Made by a program: the position numbers and the translations under genes
Notes under the pieces: generated by a model
Databases searched by the model: none
What the model was told of the DNA's origin: nothing
What the model saw: only the letters and a program-made list of their open reading frames with translations
Shown: positions 23,612-31,550 of the stretch, in pieces
Layout: each line of letters opens with the position of its first letter
Numbering within the stretch: position 1 is the stretch's first letter
Source: Cylindrospermum stagnale PCC 7417
GTDB taxonomy: Bacteria; Cyanobacteriota; Cyanobacteriia; Cyanobacteriales; Nostocaceae
Reading direction: 5' to 3'
Assembly: GCF_000317535.1 (NCBI RefSeq)
Contig: NC_019757.1
Span: 1,091,001-1,155,000 of the forward strand
Length of the DNA: 64,000 nt

Positions 23612-24208
23612 TCACAATTCAGATAAAGTTTCTAATTGCAAATTCTGTCGGATTTTCAGGGCGTGAAAAATGCTTAAAACGTCATGTGTCCACGCTGGCA
23701 GTATTAATGTCATGGCTATTTCTTCTAGGCTGTGGATGAAGCCGACAATGCAGGTTAACCATAAGATAATTCCTGTATAATCAAAGCCGAAAAGGGCAAC
23801 AATGGCAATAAAAAGAGTGATTCCCCAAAATTTTGCTGAGTAGGTGTGGTAGCTGGCGGGTTTGCCGTATTTGACTAGGTTCACTATCCACCAAATTAAC
23901 TGAGCAAAAACAACCATTAGTAAGGGTAGTGAATAAGTAATTAAAACGCTTTGATATACCAGCCATGCACTCACAAATATGCTGCTAAAAAGGCAGACAT
24001 CAGCCCAACTATCAGCTTGTCGTAGCTGGGCAGTGCTAACACCTAATCGTCTGGCAATAATGCCATCAAAGATATCTGAGAGGAAGGCTGCTACGAAACC
24101 AACAATAAACCAAATACTGGTTTTGCCATCAAGGGCATCCCAAAGGAGAAAGGGAGAAATCAAAAAGCGAAATAGTACAAGCCCACTGGGAATTAATTTG
24201 AGATTCAT
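23612..24208 (-). CDS. CDP-alcohol phosphatidyltransferase family membrane protein
   Basis: The 198-residue protein has several membrane helices and the CDP-alcohol phosphotransferase signature in altered form: DIFDGIIARRLGVSTAQLRQ, then ADSWAD. The D-x2-D-G-x2-A-R part and the final D-x3-D are kept, but the Gly eight residues after A-R is Leu. The enzymes join CDP-diacylglycerol (or a CDP-alcohol) to an alcohol to form phospholipids such as phosphatidylglycerol phosphate. Acceptor unknown. It starts just before a 24-bp gap region with a palindrome and may follow the small membrane-protein gene upstream. Confidence 0.85.
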   Translation of the reverse strand: MNLKLIPSGLVLFRFLISPFLLWDALDGKTSIWFIVGFVAAFLSDIFDGIIARRLGVSTAQLRQADSWADVCLFSSIFVSAWLVYQSVLITYSLPLLMVVFAQLIWWIVNLVKYGKPASYHTYSAKFWGITLFIAIVALFGFDYTGIILWLTCIVGFIHSLEEIAMTLILPAWTHDVLSIFHALKIRQNLQLETLSEL

Positions 24209-24266
24209 TTTTCCTCCTGATATTGGGGCGTGATTTTCTAATTTATTACTTCACGACTAAATGATT

Positions 24267-24299
24267 AGATCCCCGACTTCTTAGAGAAGTCGGGGATCT
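24267..24299. repeat. Perfect palindrome GATCCCCGACTTCT
   Basis: A 15-bp arm starting at 24267 pairs perfectly with 24285-24299 across a 3-nt loop. It lies between two minus-strand genes, 13 bp after the stop of the upstream one, and probably terminates it. This AAGTCGGGGATC palindrome is a familiar dispersed repeat in filamentous cyanobacteria. Confidence 0.8.
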
Positions 24300-24311
24300 G
24301 AGGATGTTCGT

Positions 24312-24509
24312 TCACATGTTAAGAATTTTGTCAAGCTGCTGATTAGTTGAATAGCCAACAGCAATGACGGCTGATGGTGGGTTAAGTTGGCTGATGGGTG
24401 CGGGTTTCATGTCCCGGTAGTCGAGGATTTGGACGATGATTAGATATGCGATCGCTAAAAGTATCGAAATCGCACCTGTAATATAGGCAACTATTTTTGA
24501 GCGGTTCAT
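24312..24509 (-). CDS. Small single-span membrane protein
   Basis: The 65-residue product has one membrane helix (IVAYITGAISILLAIAYLIIVQIL) followed by a short hydrophilic tail with DYRDMKPAPIS. The ATG at 24509 has AGGA seven bases upstream; another ATG two codons earlier is too close to that site. Composition and start signals support a real gene, but no family was recognised. It lies between cruP (opposite strand) and the CDP-alcohol phosphatidyltransferase gene. Confidence 0.6.
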   Translation of the reverse strand: MNRSKIVAYITGAISILLAIAYLIIVQILDYRDMKPAPISQLNPPSAVIAVGYSTNQQLDKILNM

Positions 24510-24625
24510 GAGCATTTCCTGTAATTAAACTTATTGTGCTGCGCTATATCCACATTGCCACAATCTATGATTGATCATCGCTGGGTATATTTACAATATT
24601 GGTAACTCGGCTGGAATTCAATTTT

Positions 24626-26170
24626 ATGTCCCTAACTGAAGAGATACTTGGACAACTACCTGGCGATGTGCTGGGAGGGTTGCGGCAAAGCGATCGCATT
24701 TTAGCATCCCTAAGAACAGACAATTCCCCCATCCCCACAGTAGTTCAAGAAGATTCCCAACCTTTAGGCGCTGTAGACTGGGATGTAATTGTCTGCGGTG
24801 GCACTTTAGGCATTTTAATCGCTAGCGCCTTAGCAGTGCGGGGTTTGCGTGTAGCATTAATAGAGCGGGGATTTTTGCGGGGGAGAGAGCAAGAGTGGAA
24901 TATCTCTCGTAAAGAGCTAGAAGTCTTTGTGGAGTTGGACTTGCTGACAGAAAAAGAATTGAAAAGTGCGATCGCCACTCAATATAACCCGGCGCGAGTC
25001 AGCTTTCAAGGTGGAACCCAAGTTTGGGTAGAAGATGTCCTCAACATCGGCATAGATCCAGTTTATCTACTAGCAACCTTAAAAACAAAATTCCTCGCAG
25101 CCGGGGGAAAATTATTTGAAAACACACCTTTTACCGCAGCAGTAATTCATCCAAATGGGGTGATGCTCAACAACCAATTCACCGCTAAATTGTTAATCGA
25201 TGCCATGGGACATCTTTCACCCATCAGCAAACAAGCGCGTCAAGGTAAAAAACCAGATGCACTTTGCTTGGTTGTGGGAACTTGCGCTCAAGGTTTTCCG
25301 GAAAATCCCACAGGCGACTTGTTATTATCATTCACATCCTTGCAGAATCAATGCCAATACTTTTGGGAAGCCTTCCCAGCTAGGGATGGTAGAACCACTT
25401 ATATGTTTACCTACATGGATGCACACCCGCAACGCTTGACTTTAGAAAATCTGTTTGACGAATATCTGCGCCTCTTACCAGAATATCAAGGTGTGGAATT
25501 GAGCCAACTTCAGTTTCAACGAGCATTGTTTGGTTTCTTTCCCACCTATCGCCAAAGTCCCCTCAAAACCCCGTGGAATCGCATTCTCCCAGCCGGAGAC
25601 AGCAGCGGTAGTCAATCTCCCTTGAGTTTTGGTGGTTTTGGTGCAATGGTGCGTCACTTGCAACGGTTAACATTAGGAATTGAAGAAGCACTGCAAACCG
25701 AGCAATTATCTGCCAAGGCGTTAGCAATGCTGCAACCATATCAGCCAAGCTTGAGTGTCACTTGGTTGTTTCAAAAAGCGATGAGTGTGGGAGTGAATCA
25801 AAATATTGCACCAGAGCAAATTAACCAACTCCTCTCAGCGGTGTTTCAGGAAATGCAACAGCTAGGTACACCAGTACTCAAGCCATTTTTACAAGATATC
25901 GTCCAGTTTTCAGCACTGACGCAAACATTGTTAAAAACTGGTTTATCCCATCCAGGGTTAGTTGCCAAAATCATTCCCCAAGTTGGTTTAGGAAACTTGC
26001 TCGATTGGCTGGTGCATTACGGAAATTTAAGTGTTTATACTGCCTTATTTTCCTTGAGTCCAATGTTAGAAACATGGGTGAAGCTTCAGCCACGCGGACA
26101 ACAATATTATTGGCATCGTTTGGTTGATGGCTGGAAATATGGTTCTGGTGCAGATTATGCTGATAAATAA
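24626..26170 (+). CDS. cruP: CruP-like FAD-dependent oxidoreductase (lycopene cyclase paralogue)
   Basis: The 514-residue protein has an FAD-binding Rossmann start (VDWDVIVCGGTLGILIASAL, then LIERG) and the segments WNISRKELEVFVELDLLTE, GGTQVWVEDVLNIGIDP, LIDAMGHLSPISKQ, TTYMFTYMD and SFGGFGAMVRHLQRLT. This series is that of CruP, a paralogue of the lycopene cyclase CruA found in cyanobacteria and plant plastids; plant CruP is linked to carotenoid epoxide balance and oxidative stress rather than lycopene cyclisation. The ATG at 26 bases into the open frame gives a normal family start. It is likely soluble or thylakoid-associated. Confidence 0.88.
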   Translation: MSLTEEILGQLPGDVLGGLRQSDRILASLRTDNSPIPTVVQEDSQPLGAVDWDVIVCGGTLGILIASALAVRGLRVALIERGFLRGREQEWNISRKELEVFVELDLLTEKELKSAIATQYNPARVSFQGGTQVWVEDVLNIGIDPVYLLATLKTKFLAAGGKLFENTPFTAAVIHPNGVMLNNQFTAKLLIDAMGHLSPISKQARQGKKPDALCLVVGTCAQGFPENPTGDLLLSFTSLQNQCQYFWEAFPARDGRTTYMFTYMDAHPQRLTLENLFDEYLRLLPEYQGVELSQLQFQRALFGFFPTYRQSPLKTPWNRILPAGDSSGSQSPLSFGGFGAMVRHLQRLTLGIEEALQTEQLSAKALAMLQPYQPSLSVTWLFQKAMSVGVNQNIAPEQINQLLSAVFQEMQQLGTPVLKPFLQDIVQFSALTQTLLKTGLSHPGLVAKIIPQVGLGNLLDWLVHYGNLSVYTALFSLSPMLETWVKLQPRGQQYYWHRLVDGWKYGSGADYADK

Positions 26171-26206
26171 TTGACAAAACTTGAATAATATGTGTGTGAG
26201 GAGAGG

Positions 26207-26911
26207 ATGATTGAACGGAAAACGACAAGTATAAAATATTTCCCTGTACTGCTTGGCTTATTGCGCGATCGCCAAATATTTCTTGAAGAAATTCGCGAAG
26301 GTGTCAGATTACCCAGTAAAATCATTTCTCTCCTAGTTTGCAGTTCCCTATTTATTGCTATGTATGGCGGAATCATTGGTGCGTACCATGGCTGGATGCA
26401 AGCTTTATCTTCCGCCGTAAAATTACCAGCACTGTATTTAATCACATTACTGATATGCCTACCCACATTGTTCTTTGCTAATATTATCTTTGGTTCCAAG
26501 CGCACTTTTGGACAGCATTTTGCATTAGTGTTAACTGCGGTTTCAGTCACCAGCGTGCTGTTATTTAGCTTTGCACCAATCACACTATTTTTCTTAATTA
26601 CCACCAAGAATTACCAATTTTTAATTCTGTTAAATGTAATTATCTTTGCCTTAACTGGATTTATCGGCATCTCTTCCTTATATAATGCTACCAGTTTAGT
26701 TTTAGAACAAGACAACGAAGGTAGCAAAACCCGCCAGAAAATTTTACAATCTTGGCTATTCCTTTATGCTTTTGTCGGTAGTCAGTTGGGATGGACTCTC
26801 AGACCTTTTTTCGGTACACCTGATTCTGTCTTTCAACTGTTTCGCGAAAGAGAAGGGAATTTTTATCTAAGCGTTTTTCAATCCCTTGGTTATCTCTTAG
26901 GATTTCGTTAA
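26207..26911 (+). CDS. Multi-span membrane protein, first of two paralogues
   Basis: The 234-residue protein has a cytoplasmic N-terminus with LLRDRQIFLEEIREGVRL, then about five hydrophobic helices and a hydrophilic loop, and ends RPFFGTPDSVFQLFRE plus a short tail. It aligns end to end with the next gene (same spacing from the start to LLRDRQ), which supports the ATG at 26207. The gene begins right after GTGTGTGAGGAG, a ribosome-binding site that is also complementary to the conserved loop of the cyanobacterial Yfr1 RNA. The family is cyanobacterial; some members are labelled actin-binding WH2 in databases, which I would not trust. Function unknown. Confidence 0.7.
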   Translation: MIERKTTSIKYFPVLLGLLRDRQIFLEEIREGVRLPSKIISLLVCSSLFIAMYGGIIGAYHGWMQALSSAVKLPALYLITLLICLPTLFFANIIFGSKRTFGQHFALVLTAVSVTSVLLFSFAPITLFFLITTKNYQFLILLNVIIFALTGFIGISSLYNATSLVLEQDNEGSKTRQKILQSWLFLYAFVGSQLGWTLRPFFGTPDSVFQLFREREGNFYLSVFQSLGYLLGFR

Positions 26912-26931
26912 TTTGTCAGATGTAATTATGT

Positions 26932-26995
26932 TTGTAGTGAGGGATTCATCCCTCATAATTCAAGGATGGAAAGGACTAAAGTCCTTACTACGAAC
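26932..26995. repeat. GTAGTGAGG-bounded repeat with inner palindromes
   Basis: The element runs from TTGTAGTGAGGG to CCTTACTACGAA and holds two palindromes, TGAGGGATTCATCCCTCA and AAGGACTAAAGTCCTT. Its right half occurs again at 41631-41655 inside the 5' end of another gene. Here it separates the two paralogous membrane-protein genes. Confidence 0.8.
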
Positions 26996-27029
26996 TTTTT
27001 CACAGCTAAAAAAATTCAAAATCTATTAT

Positions 27030-27737
27030 ATGTTAGAAAAACAATCTTACAGAATTCAACAGTTTGGCGTTTTGCTTAGTTTACTACGAGATCGCCAGAC
27101 TTTTTTAGAAGAAATTAGTCAGGGCGTAAGATTACAAAGTAAGATAAGTGCTCTGTTCGTTACTAGCTCCATATTTTTCGCTATTTATGGGGCAATTATC
27201 GGTGCATCTCACAGTCCACATCAAGCATTATCTGGTGCAATTAAACTTCCAGCATTCTACTTATTAACGTTGATTATTTGCTTTCCTACATTGTTCTTTT
27301 TTAATGTTTTATTTGGTTCTCGCAGCAGTATTCAACAGCATTTTGTCATCTTACTCACAGCAGTATCAGTGATTAGCGTGCTGTTATTCAGCTTGGCACC
27401 AGTGACGCTGTTCTTTATGATCACAGCCCCCGATTCTTATCAATTCTTCAAACTATTGAATGTCTTAATTTTTGGCATTACTGGCATTTTTGGTGTGAAG
27501 TTCCTTTATGAAGGAATGCAGTTACTTTCACAACAAGATGAAGTAGGAAAAAAAACTAGAACCACTATTTTAAGATCCTGGTTATTTCTTTATGCCTTTG
27601 TTGGGATGCAATTAGGATGGTTTCTGAGACCGTTTTTTGGGGCACCAGACTCTAAATTTGAGTTATTTCGGGCAGTGAAAGGTAACTTATATCTTGATCT
27701 TGCCCAAGCAATATCAGAAATTTTTGGTTTTCGTTAA
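27030..27737 (+). CDS. Multi-span membrane protein, second paralogue
   Basis: This 235-residue protein is clearly related to the product of the gene upstream: FGVLLSLLRDRQTFLEEISQ, HQALSGAIKLPAFYLLTLII, FFNVLFGSRSS, LLTAVSVISVLLFSLAPVTL, SWLFLYAFVGMQLGWFLRPF. The open frame continues upstream to 26913, but that part is the GTAGTGAGG repeat; the ATG at 27030 gives an N-terminus that lines up exactly with its neighbour. Two adjacent copies suggest a local duplication and possibly a heteromeric membrane complex. Function unknown. Confidence 0.7.
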   Translation: MLEKQSYRIQQFGVLLSLLRDRQTFLEEISQGVRLQSKISALFVTSSIFFAIYGAIIGASHSPHQALSGAIKLPAFYLLTLIICFPTLFFFNVLFGSRSSIQQHFVILLTAVSVISVLLFSLAPVTLFFMITAPDSYQFFKLLNVLIFGITGIFGVKFLYEGMQLLSQQDEVGKKTRTTILRSWLFLYAFVGMQLGWFLRPFFGAPDSKFELFRAVKGNLYLDLAQAISEIFGFR

Positions 27738-27746
27738 TCTAATATT

Positions 27747-28295
27747 TCAAGCTAACAATTCATCGACTGATATATTAAAACATGGGAGTACAGTTTGAGT
27801 GCTAACAACCTCACCAGAAATAAACACCAGGCGGTGATTTTTTGTAATCACAATAATCCAACGATTTTCCGGAAATACTAACCAGACTTCCTCACCTCCA
27901 GACTGCAAATATTCTTGAGATTTAGCAATTATCTCTTCAGCAATATCTGTAGGGGAAATAATTTCAGCTATGAGTGGGAAACTTTGGGGTAGAACAGCAA
28001 GTTCACCAAATTGCTGAACTAATTCTGGTGTGAGATAAGCAACATCTGGACGCCGTCCTTGCTGGCTAGTGCGACAGGGAACTTCTGTATATACTTCTCC
28101 CCCTTGTCCGCTAGAATCTTTGTAATTTCTCCAGTAAAAGTAGAGATTACCCTGAATTCGACTATGTTTGAGTGTCACGCCATTTTTATCCAATAATTCT
28201 CCATTTACCCACTCTGTCCCCTCAGGGGCATTATGTAGCCAATCTTCTAGAGAATAAGCTGGTGTAACATTGGCAAGAACTGGAGCAGTTAGCAT
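27747..28295 (-). CDS. Uma2 family (DUF820) putative endonuclease
   Basis: The 182-residue protein has the Uma2 arrangement: YSLEDWLHNAPEGTEWVNGEL, then RRPDVAYLTPE, FPLIAEIISPTD and EYLQSGGEEVWLVFPENR. The Asp and the two Glu residues fit a PD-(D/E)XK-type active site. Role is unclear, as for the whole family. It converges with the membrane-protein gene, only 9 bp from its stop. Confidence 0.88.
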   Translation of the reverse strand: MLTAPVLANVTPAYSLEDWLHNAPEGTEWVNGELLDKNGVTLKHSRIQGNLYFYWRNYKDSSGQGGEVYTEVPCRTSQQGRRPDVAYLTPELVQQFGELAVLPQSFPLIAEIISPTDIAEEIIAKSQEYLQSGGEEVWLVFPENRWIIVITKNHRLVFISGEVVSTQTVLPCFNISVDELLA

Positions 28296-28430
28296 TATTA
28301 TCTATTTTCCTAAATAACACTTACTAATATTATAGGATTACTGTTTTATTTTTGTTGGTGTAGCTTACAGGCTGAACTGGAAAACTTCCTACCCTCTTAA
28401 TTGCCTGTGTTCATCTGTGTTTATCTGTGG

Positions 28431-29402
28431 TTACATTTTCTGAAAATTCTCCTTAGCAAGAGGACTAAAATTAATTCTGGCATCCAGAAACTTTAACTGT
28501 TGATATACACAACTAATCTGCGGTAAATTCACACCCGCTGCTTGTGCTTTGCGTAATGGGTTGCCAAAAATTGCTTCAACCTCCAAGGGACGGCGTTCAT
28601 CGTAGTCAATCTTCATGCTGGTGCGGTAAGGCCTCATCTTCACAGTGTAATCAAGCATTGTTTGAATGAAGCTATCGGGGATAATGCGTCCAGTACTTTT
28701 TGCCCCATCGGCAACTTCATACATTAACTGTTCAACTAACTTGCGAGTGTAGATATCTGCCATTAATTCGTCTGTTGTCGCGTTGAGAATTACAGACAAT
28801 CCATTGTAGGGGATGTTCCACACCAGTTTTTTCCACCGTCCCAGCAGTAAATCTTCAACTAATTCCATCGGGATATTAGCGCTGTTAAAGTCTTCGGCGA
28901 TTTGCCGCATCTTGTCTGTAGTCCCGGTGGGGTGATAGTTAGAGTCATATTCACCCAAAGTAATATGTCCATAGTCTAGGTGGCGGATATATCCTGGGCC
29001 CACTTTATTAGAACACAGAAAGCATAACCCACCAATAACGCTGACACCGCTAATAATTTGGGCAACTTCCTCTTCCACACCCAGTCCATTCTGCAATACC
29101 AACACCACCCCATTTTCTTTAATAACGGGTGGTAATAGCTGTGGGAGCAAGTGGTTTTGCGTTGTTTTCAGCGCTACCACCACGACATCACACCTTGGCA
29201 TTTTTGCCACGTCGCTGTAAGCGTGGACTTGGGGGAGGGTAAAGTCACCGTCTTTAGACTCGACGACTAAACCATTTTGGCTGACTTCAGGGTAATCACT
29301 TTTGAGCAAAAAGTGGACTTCTAAACCTGCTTTTTGCAGTCTGGCACCATAAAAACCGCCTAATGCACCAGTTCCCAGGATTGCGTATGTGCGCTCGGAC
29401 AT
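28431..29402 (-). CDS. panE: 2-dehydropantoate 2-reductase
   Basis: The protein starts with a Rossmann NADPH motif YAILGTGALGGFYGARL and has VVVALKTTQNHLLPQLL, VLVLQNGLGVEE and the C-terminal KLVWNIPYNGLSVILN region with the Lys and Asn used by ketopantoate reductases. It reduces ketopantoate to pantoate for coenzyme A synthesis, the pathway in which coaBC (7810-9060) also works. ApbA/PanE homologues are often duplicated and some have other substrates, so the exact reaction is probable rather than certain. Length 323 is normal. Confidence 0.88.
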   Translation of the reverse strand: MSERTYAILGTGALGGFYGARLQKAGLEVHFLLKSDYPEVSQNGLVVESKDGDFTLPQVHAYSDVAKMPRCDVVVVALKTTQNHLLPQLLPPVIKENGVVLVLQNGLGVEEEVAQIISGVSVIGGLCFLCSNKVGPGYIRHLDYGHITLGEYDSNYHPTGTTDKMRQIAEDFNSANIPMELVEDLLLGRWKKLVWNIPYNGLSVILNATTDELMADIYTRKLVEQLMYEVADGAKSTGRIIPDSFIQTMLDYTVKMRPYRTSMKIDYDERRPLEVEAIFGNPLRKAQAAGVNLPQISCVYQQLKFLDARINFSPLAKENFQKM

Positions 29403-29524
29403 TTAATTTATTCAGGAATCTTCTTAAGAACATCATAAGGCGATATTACAATAGCCATTGGATTAATAAAAGTTAAAACTGTTGACTATCCTTTAAAATC
29501 TTTGGCAGAGATTAGGTGAAATCA

Positions 29525-29926
29525 ATGGCTGATATTGTTGATATTGCAGTTGGTGCTGATTCCTTCAAAACTTTGGTGGCGGCTGTTCAAGCTGCTGGTT
29601 TAGTGGAGACATTAAAAAGTCCTGGGCCATTCACTGTGTTTGCACCAACTGATGATGCTTTTGCCAAGTTACCACCGGGAACTATAAAAACTCTGTTGCA
29701 GAACATTCCCCAGCTAGCACGGATTTTAACGTATCATGTCGTTCCAGGTAAGCTCTTGCAGGCTGATTTGGCAAAACTTGGTACGGTTAAATCTGTGGAA
29801 GGCTCACCCATTAGAATTGATTGCGCTAATGGTTTTGAAGTCAAAAATGCCACTGTTTTAGCAGCAGACATAGTAGCTGATAATGGCGTAATTCACGTTA
29901 TCGATACTGTGATTTTGATGGGTTAA
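29525..29926 (+). CDS. Fasciclin (FAS1) domain protein
   Basis: The whole 133-residue product is a single FAS1 domain: [55 protein letters not shown] and a final [15 protein letters not shown]1 domains mediate adhesion or protein binding. There is no signal peptide, as in many short cyanobacterial members, so it is probably cytoplasmic. The ATG at 29525 is used instead of the in-frame GTG three codons earlier. A terminator-like hairpin follows. Confidence 0.93.
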   Translation: MADIVDIAVGADSFKTLVAAVQAAGLVETLKSPGPFTVFAPTDDAFAKLPPGTIKTLLQNIPQLARILTYHVVPGKLLQADLAKLGTVKSVEGSPIRIDCANGFEVKNATVLAADIVADNGVIHVIDTVILMG

Positions 29927-29932
29927 TTTTGC

Positions 29933-29955
29933 TATGGTGGGCATTCCCCACCATA
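29933..29955 (+). terminator. Hairpin after the fasciclin gene
   Basis: TATGGTGGG and CCCACCATA pair perfectly across a 5-nt loop, 7 bp after the stop codon. The following T-run is short, so termination may be partial. Confidence 0.6.
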
Positions 29956-30105
29956 TTTGCTCCAAATTTTTAGCTGGCAAATTTATTAAATTTATGTTAA
30001 AATAACGATGTGAGTACTCACATCAATGCTAATGTAGATTCTAATTATATAAAAAAATATTAAATCTCTAATAACTAAGTTAACATTATCCCCACAAACA
30101 AATTG

Positions 30106-30435
30106 ATGTTCGATTTCCATTCCTTAGCTGAATTTTCCCGTGGCAACTGCGTAAGTATTTGTGCATTCCTTGTGCCAGCAAACATACTTACCACATCATT
30201 AACTATTATTCTCACCGTACTACGCCGTCCTACACATCAAGTATGGCAAGCTGCTGGAATTGCTAGTATTTTCGCTTTTGTGATGATCATGCATGTCTAT
30301 ACTTGGTTCATAATTGGCGTGGTAATGCCTCCTACTTATATTTTATTGTCGCTAGCAGTCACTTGTTTACTGACTAATTTGGGAATAATTCTGTTTCGCA
30401 AAGTTTCCCCGCAATTAGTTTCTCTTTGGAAGTAG
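30106..30435 (+). CDS. Small membrane protein, three to four helices
   Basis: The 109-residue product is mostly hydrophobic, with helices around CVSICAFLVPANILTTSLTI, QAAGIASIFAFVMIMHVYTW and ILLSLAVTCLLTNLGIILF, and a short cytoplasmic tail. The ATG at 30106 begins MFDFHSLAEFSRGNC. No family name is recalled. The upstream 170 bp are AT-rich and include a GTGAGTACTCAC palindrome at about 30011, a possible operator or promoter element. Function unknown. Confidence 0.6.
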   Translation: MFDFHSLAEFSRGNCVSICAFLVPANILTTSLTIILTVLRRPTHQVWQAAGIASIFAFVMIMHVYTWFIIGVVMPPTYILLSLAVTCLLTNLGIILFRKVSPQLVSLWK

Positions 30436-30697
30436 TGTTACAGCACATTTCATCTGAGTGAGGTACACAAGGGCAGGCTTTTCGGACTACCCCACAAGAG
30501 TTTTATTAGTTATATTTGTACCTCATTTACCTGCAATCTGCTGTATTTAAGCTATTACCTATTTACCAAGATTCGGTTGTTAGAGAAATAATGCAACTGC
30601 AATTGGACTTCAGTTTTTTCAGATTTGTTTTCTGAATAAATAAAGTAATTGAGAGTTCTAAATCTGGCTTAACTGAAATAACTGACAAAAAAGCATC
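30436..30697. other. Intergenic gap, no gene seen
   Basis: This AT-rich stretch, about 260 bp, separates the small membrane protein gene from the terminator of the peptide gene on the opposite strand. No coding frame or clear structure was found. Confidence 0.4.
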
Positions 30698-30732
30698 AAA
30701 AAAGTGGGAGAGTAATTATGATTACTCTCCCA
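30698..30732 (-). terminator. Strong terminator of the peptide precursor gene
   Basis: TGGGAGAGTAAT pairs perfectly with ATTACTCTCCCA across a 4-nt loop, and on the minus strand it is followed by six T residues (30703-30698). It lies 51 bp after the stop of the minus-strand peptide gene, whose expression as a short monocistronic RNA it supports. Confidence 0.8.
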
Positions 30733-30782
30733 ACTTCTTAAATAAGCTGTTAGCTAACTGCTAATAACTTATATTAGTTCGA

Positions 30783-30980
30783 TTAATACCAACCGCCATG
30801 TTTGGAATAACCGTGGGAGTAATCGTGGTGAGAGCGGTCGTAATAGGATCTACCATGTGAATAATGGCCTCCCACGATATTTTGTATTTCTTCAGAAGCT
30901 AGTTCATCGAGAAAGCTTTCAGAATCTTGCAATAGATCGTAACCAGCAAGACGTAGTTCAGATAATTGAATAGCAGCCAT
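30783..30980 (-). CDS. Double-glycine leader peptide with His/Tyr-rich core (RiPP or bacteriocin-like precursor)
   Basis: The 65-residue product has a leader IQLSELRLAGYDLLQDSESF, then LDELASEEIQNIVGG, ending in Gly-Gly at residues 37-38, the cleavage site used by C39-peptidase ABC exporters. The remaining 27 residues are extremely rich in His, Tyr, Ser and Gly (HYSHGRSYYDRSHHDYSHGY, then SKHGGWY) and lack Cys. AAGGAG stands nine bases before the ATG, and a strong terminator follows. The leader type occurs in many cyanobacterial precursor peptides. No maturation or export gene is near. A metal-binding role of the His-rich core is a guess. Confidence 0.75.
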   Translation of the reverse strand: MAAIQLSELRLAGYDLLQDSESFLDELASEEIQNIVGGHYSHGRSYYDRSHHDYSHGYSKHGGWY

Positions 30981-31273
30981 GAGGGTTTCTCCTTTGTTCT
31001 CAAGCAGGAATTCTTTAAATCAAAAGCAAGATTAGACTGAGTTTTGTCTAATCTTATTTCTGATCATTTCAAATGGAATCTGTTAAATCAAGCCTTTGAT
31101 ATTGATTGTTTAGACATAATTAATAGAGTTGCGTCTGTTTATTTCTTTAGCCTAGTAATTAAGTTGACAATAAATCGATTAATTTAGGCAAAAACCTTGG
31201 GCTAGCCCGTAAATGAATGAGCGGATAATAGCTAAGTTCTGTTGACAGTAGTTTTCGATTGATTAGAATACAC

Positions 31274-31303
31274 TTTAGAGACGTTGCATGCAACGTCTCT
31301 AAA
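31274..31303. repeat. Dispersed palindrome, GAGACGTTGC family
   Basis: Third copy of the palindrome at 5577 and 18267. TTTAGAGACGTTGCA at 31274-31288 is followed without a loop by its perfect inverse. Confidence 0.85.
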
Positions 31304-31408
31304 AGATATGTATTCCATTCACATGAAAACTCTTTACGTGAGTGAGGAGTGACAGTCGTAATTACTTGAATTATGTCTCACAAAAAGACTAATATAGCGA
31401 ATCTCATG

Positions 31409-31535
31409 GGAGCGTTGATGCCAGACGACTATAAGTCGCGACACTTGGAGCGAAGTCCGCAAGACAAGGACGCAAATAATTTGAAACCCTTGCCTTGCAG
31501 GTTTTGTCTGTATAGCTACGGGACTCTTTCAGATT
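31409..31535. repeat. Intergenic repeat of the AAGTCGCGAC / GCAGGTTTTGTCTG family
   Basis: The segment includes GACTATAAGTCGCGACACTT and CTTGCAGGTTTTGTCTGTAT, matching in part the repeat at 40560-40610 (GGCGGGTTTTGTCTGTGTAG) and a shorter piece at 5668-5705. It occupies the end of the 570-bp gap 30981-31550, which otherwise must contain the promoter of the peptide gene; no gene was found in it. Confidence 0.6.
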
Positions 31536-31550
31536 TAAATTAGCGAAAAG

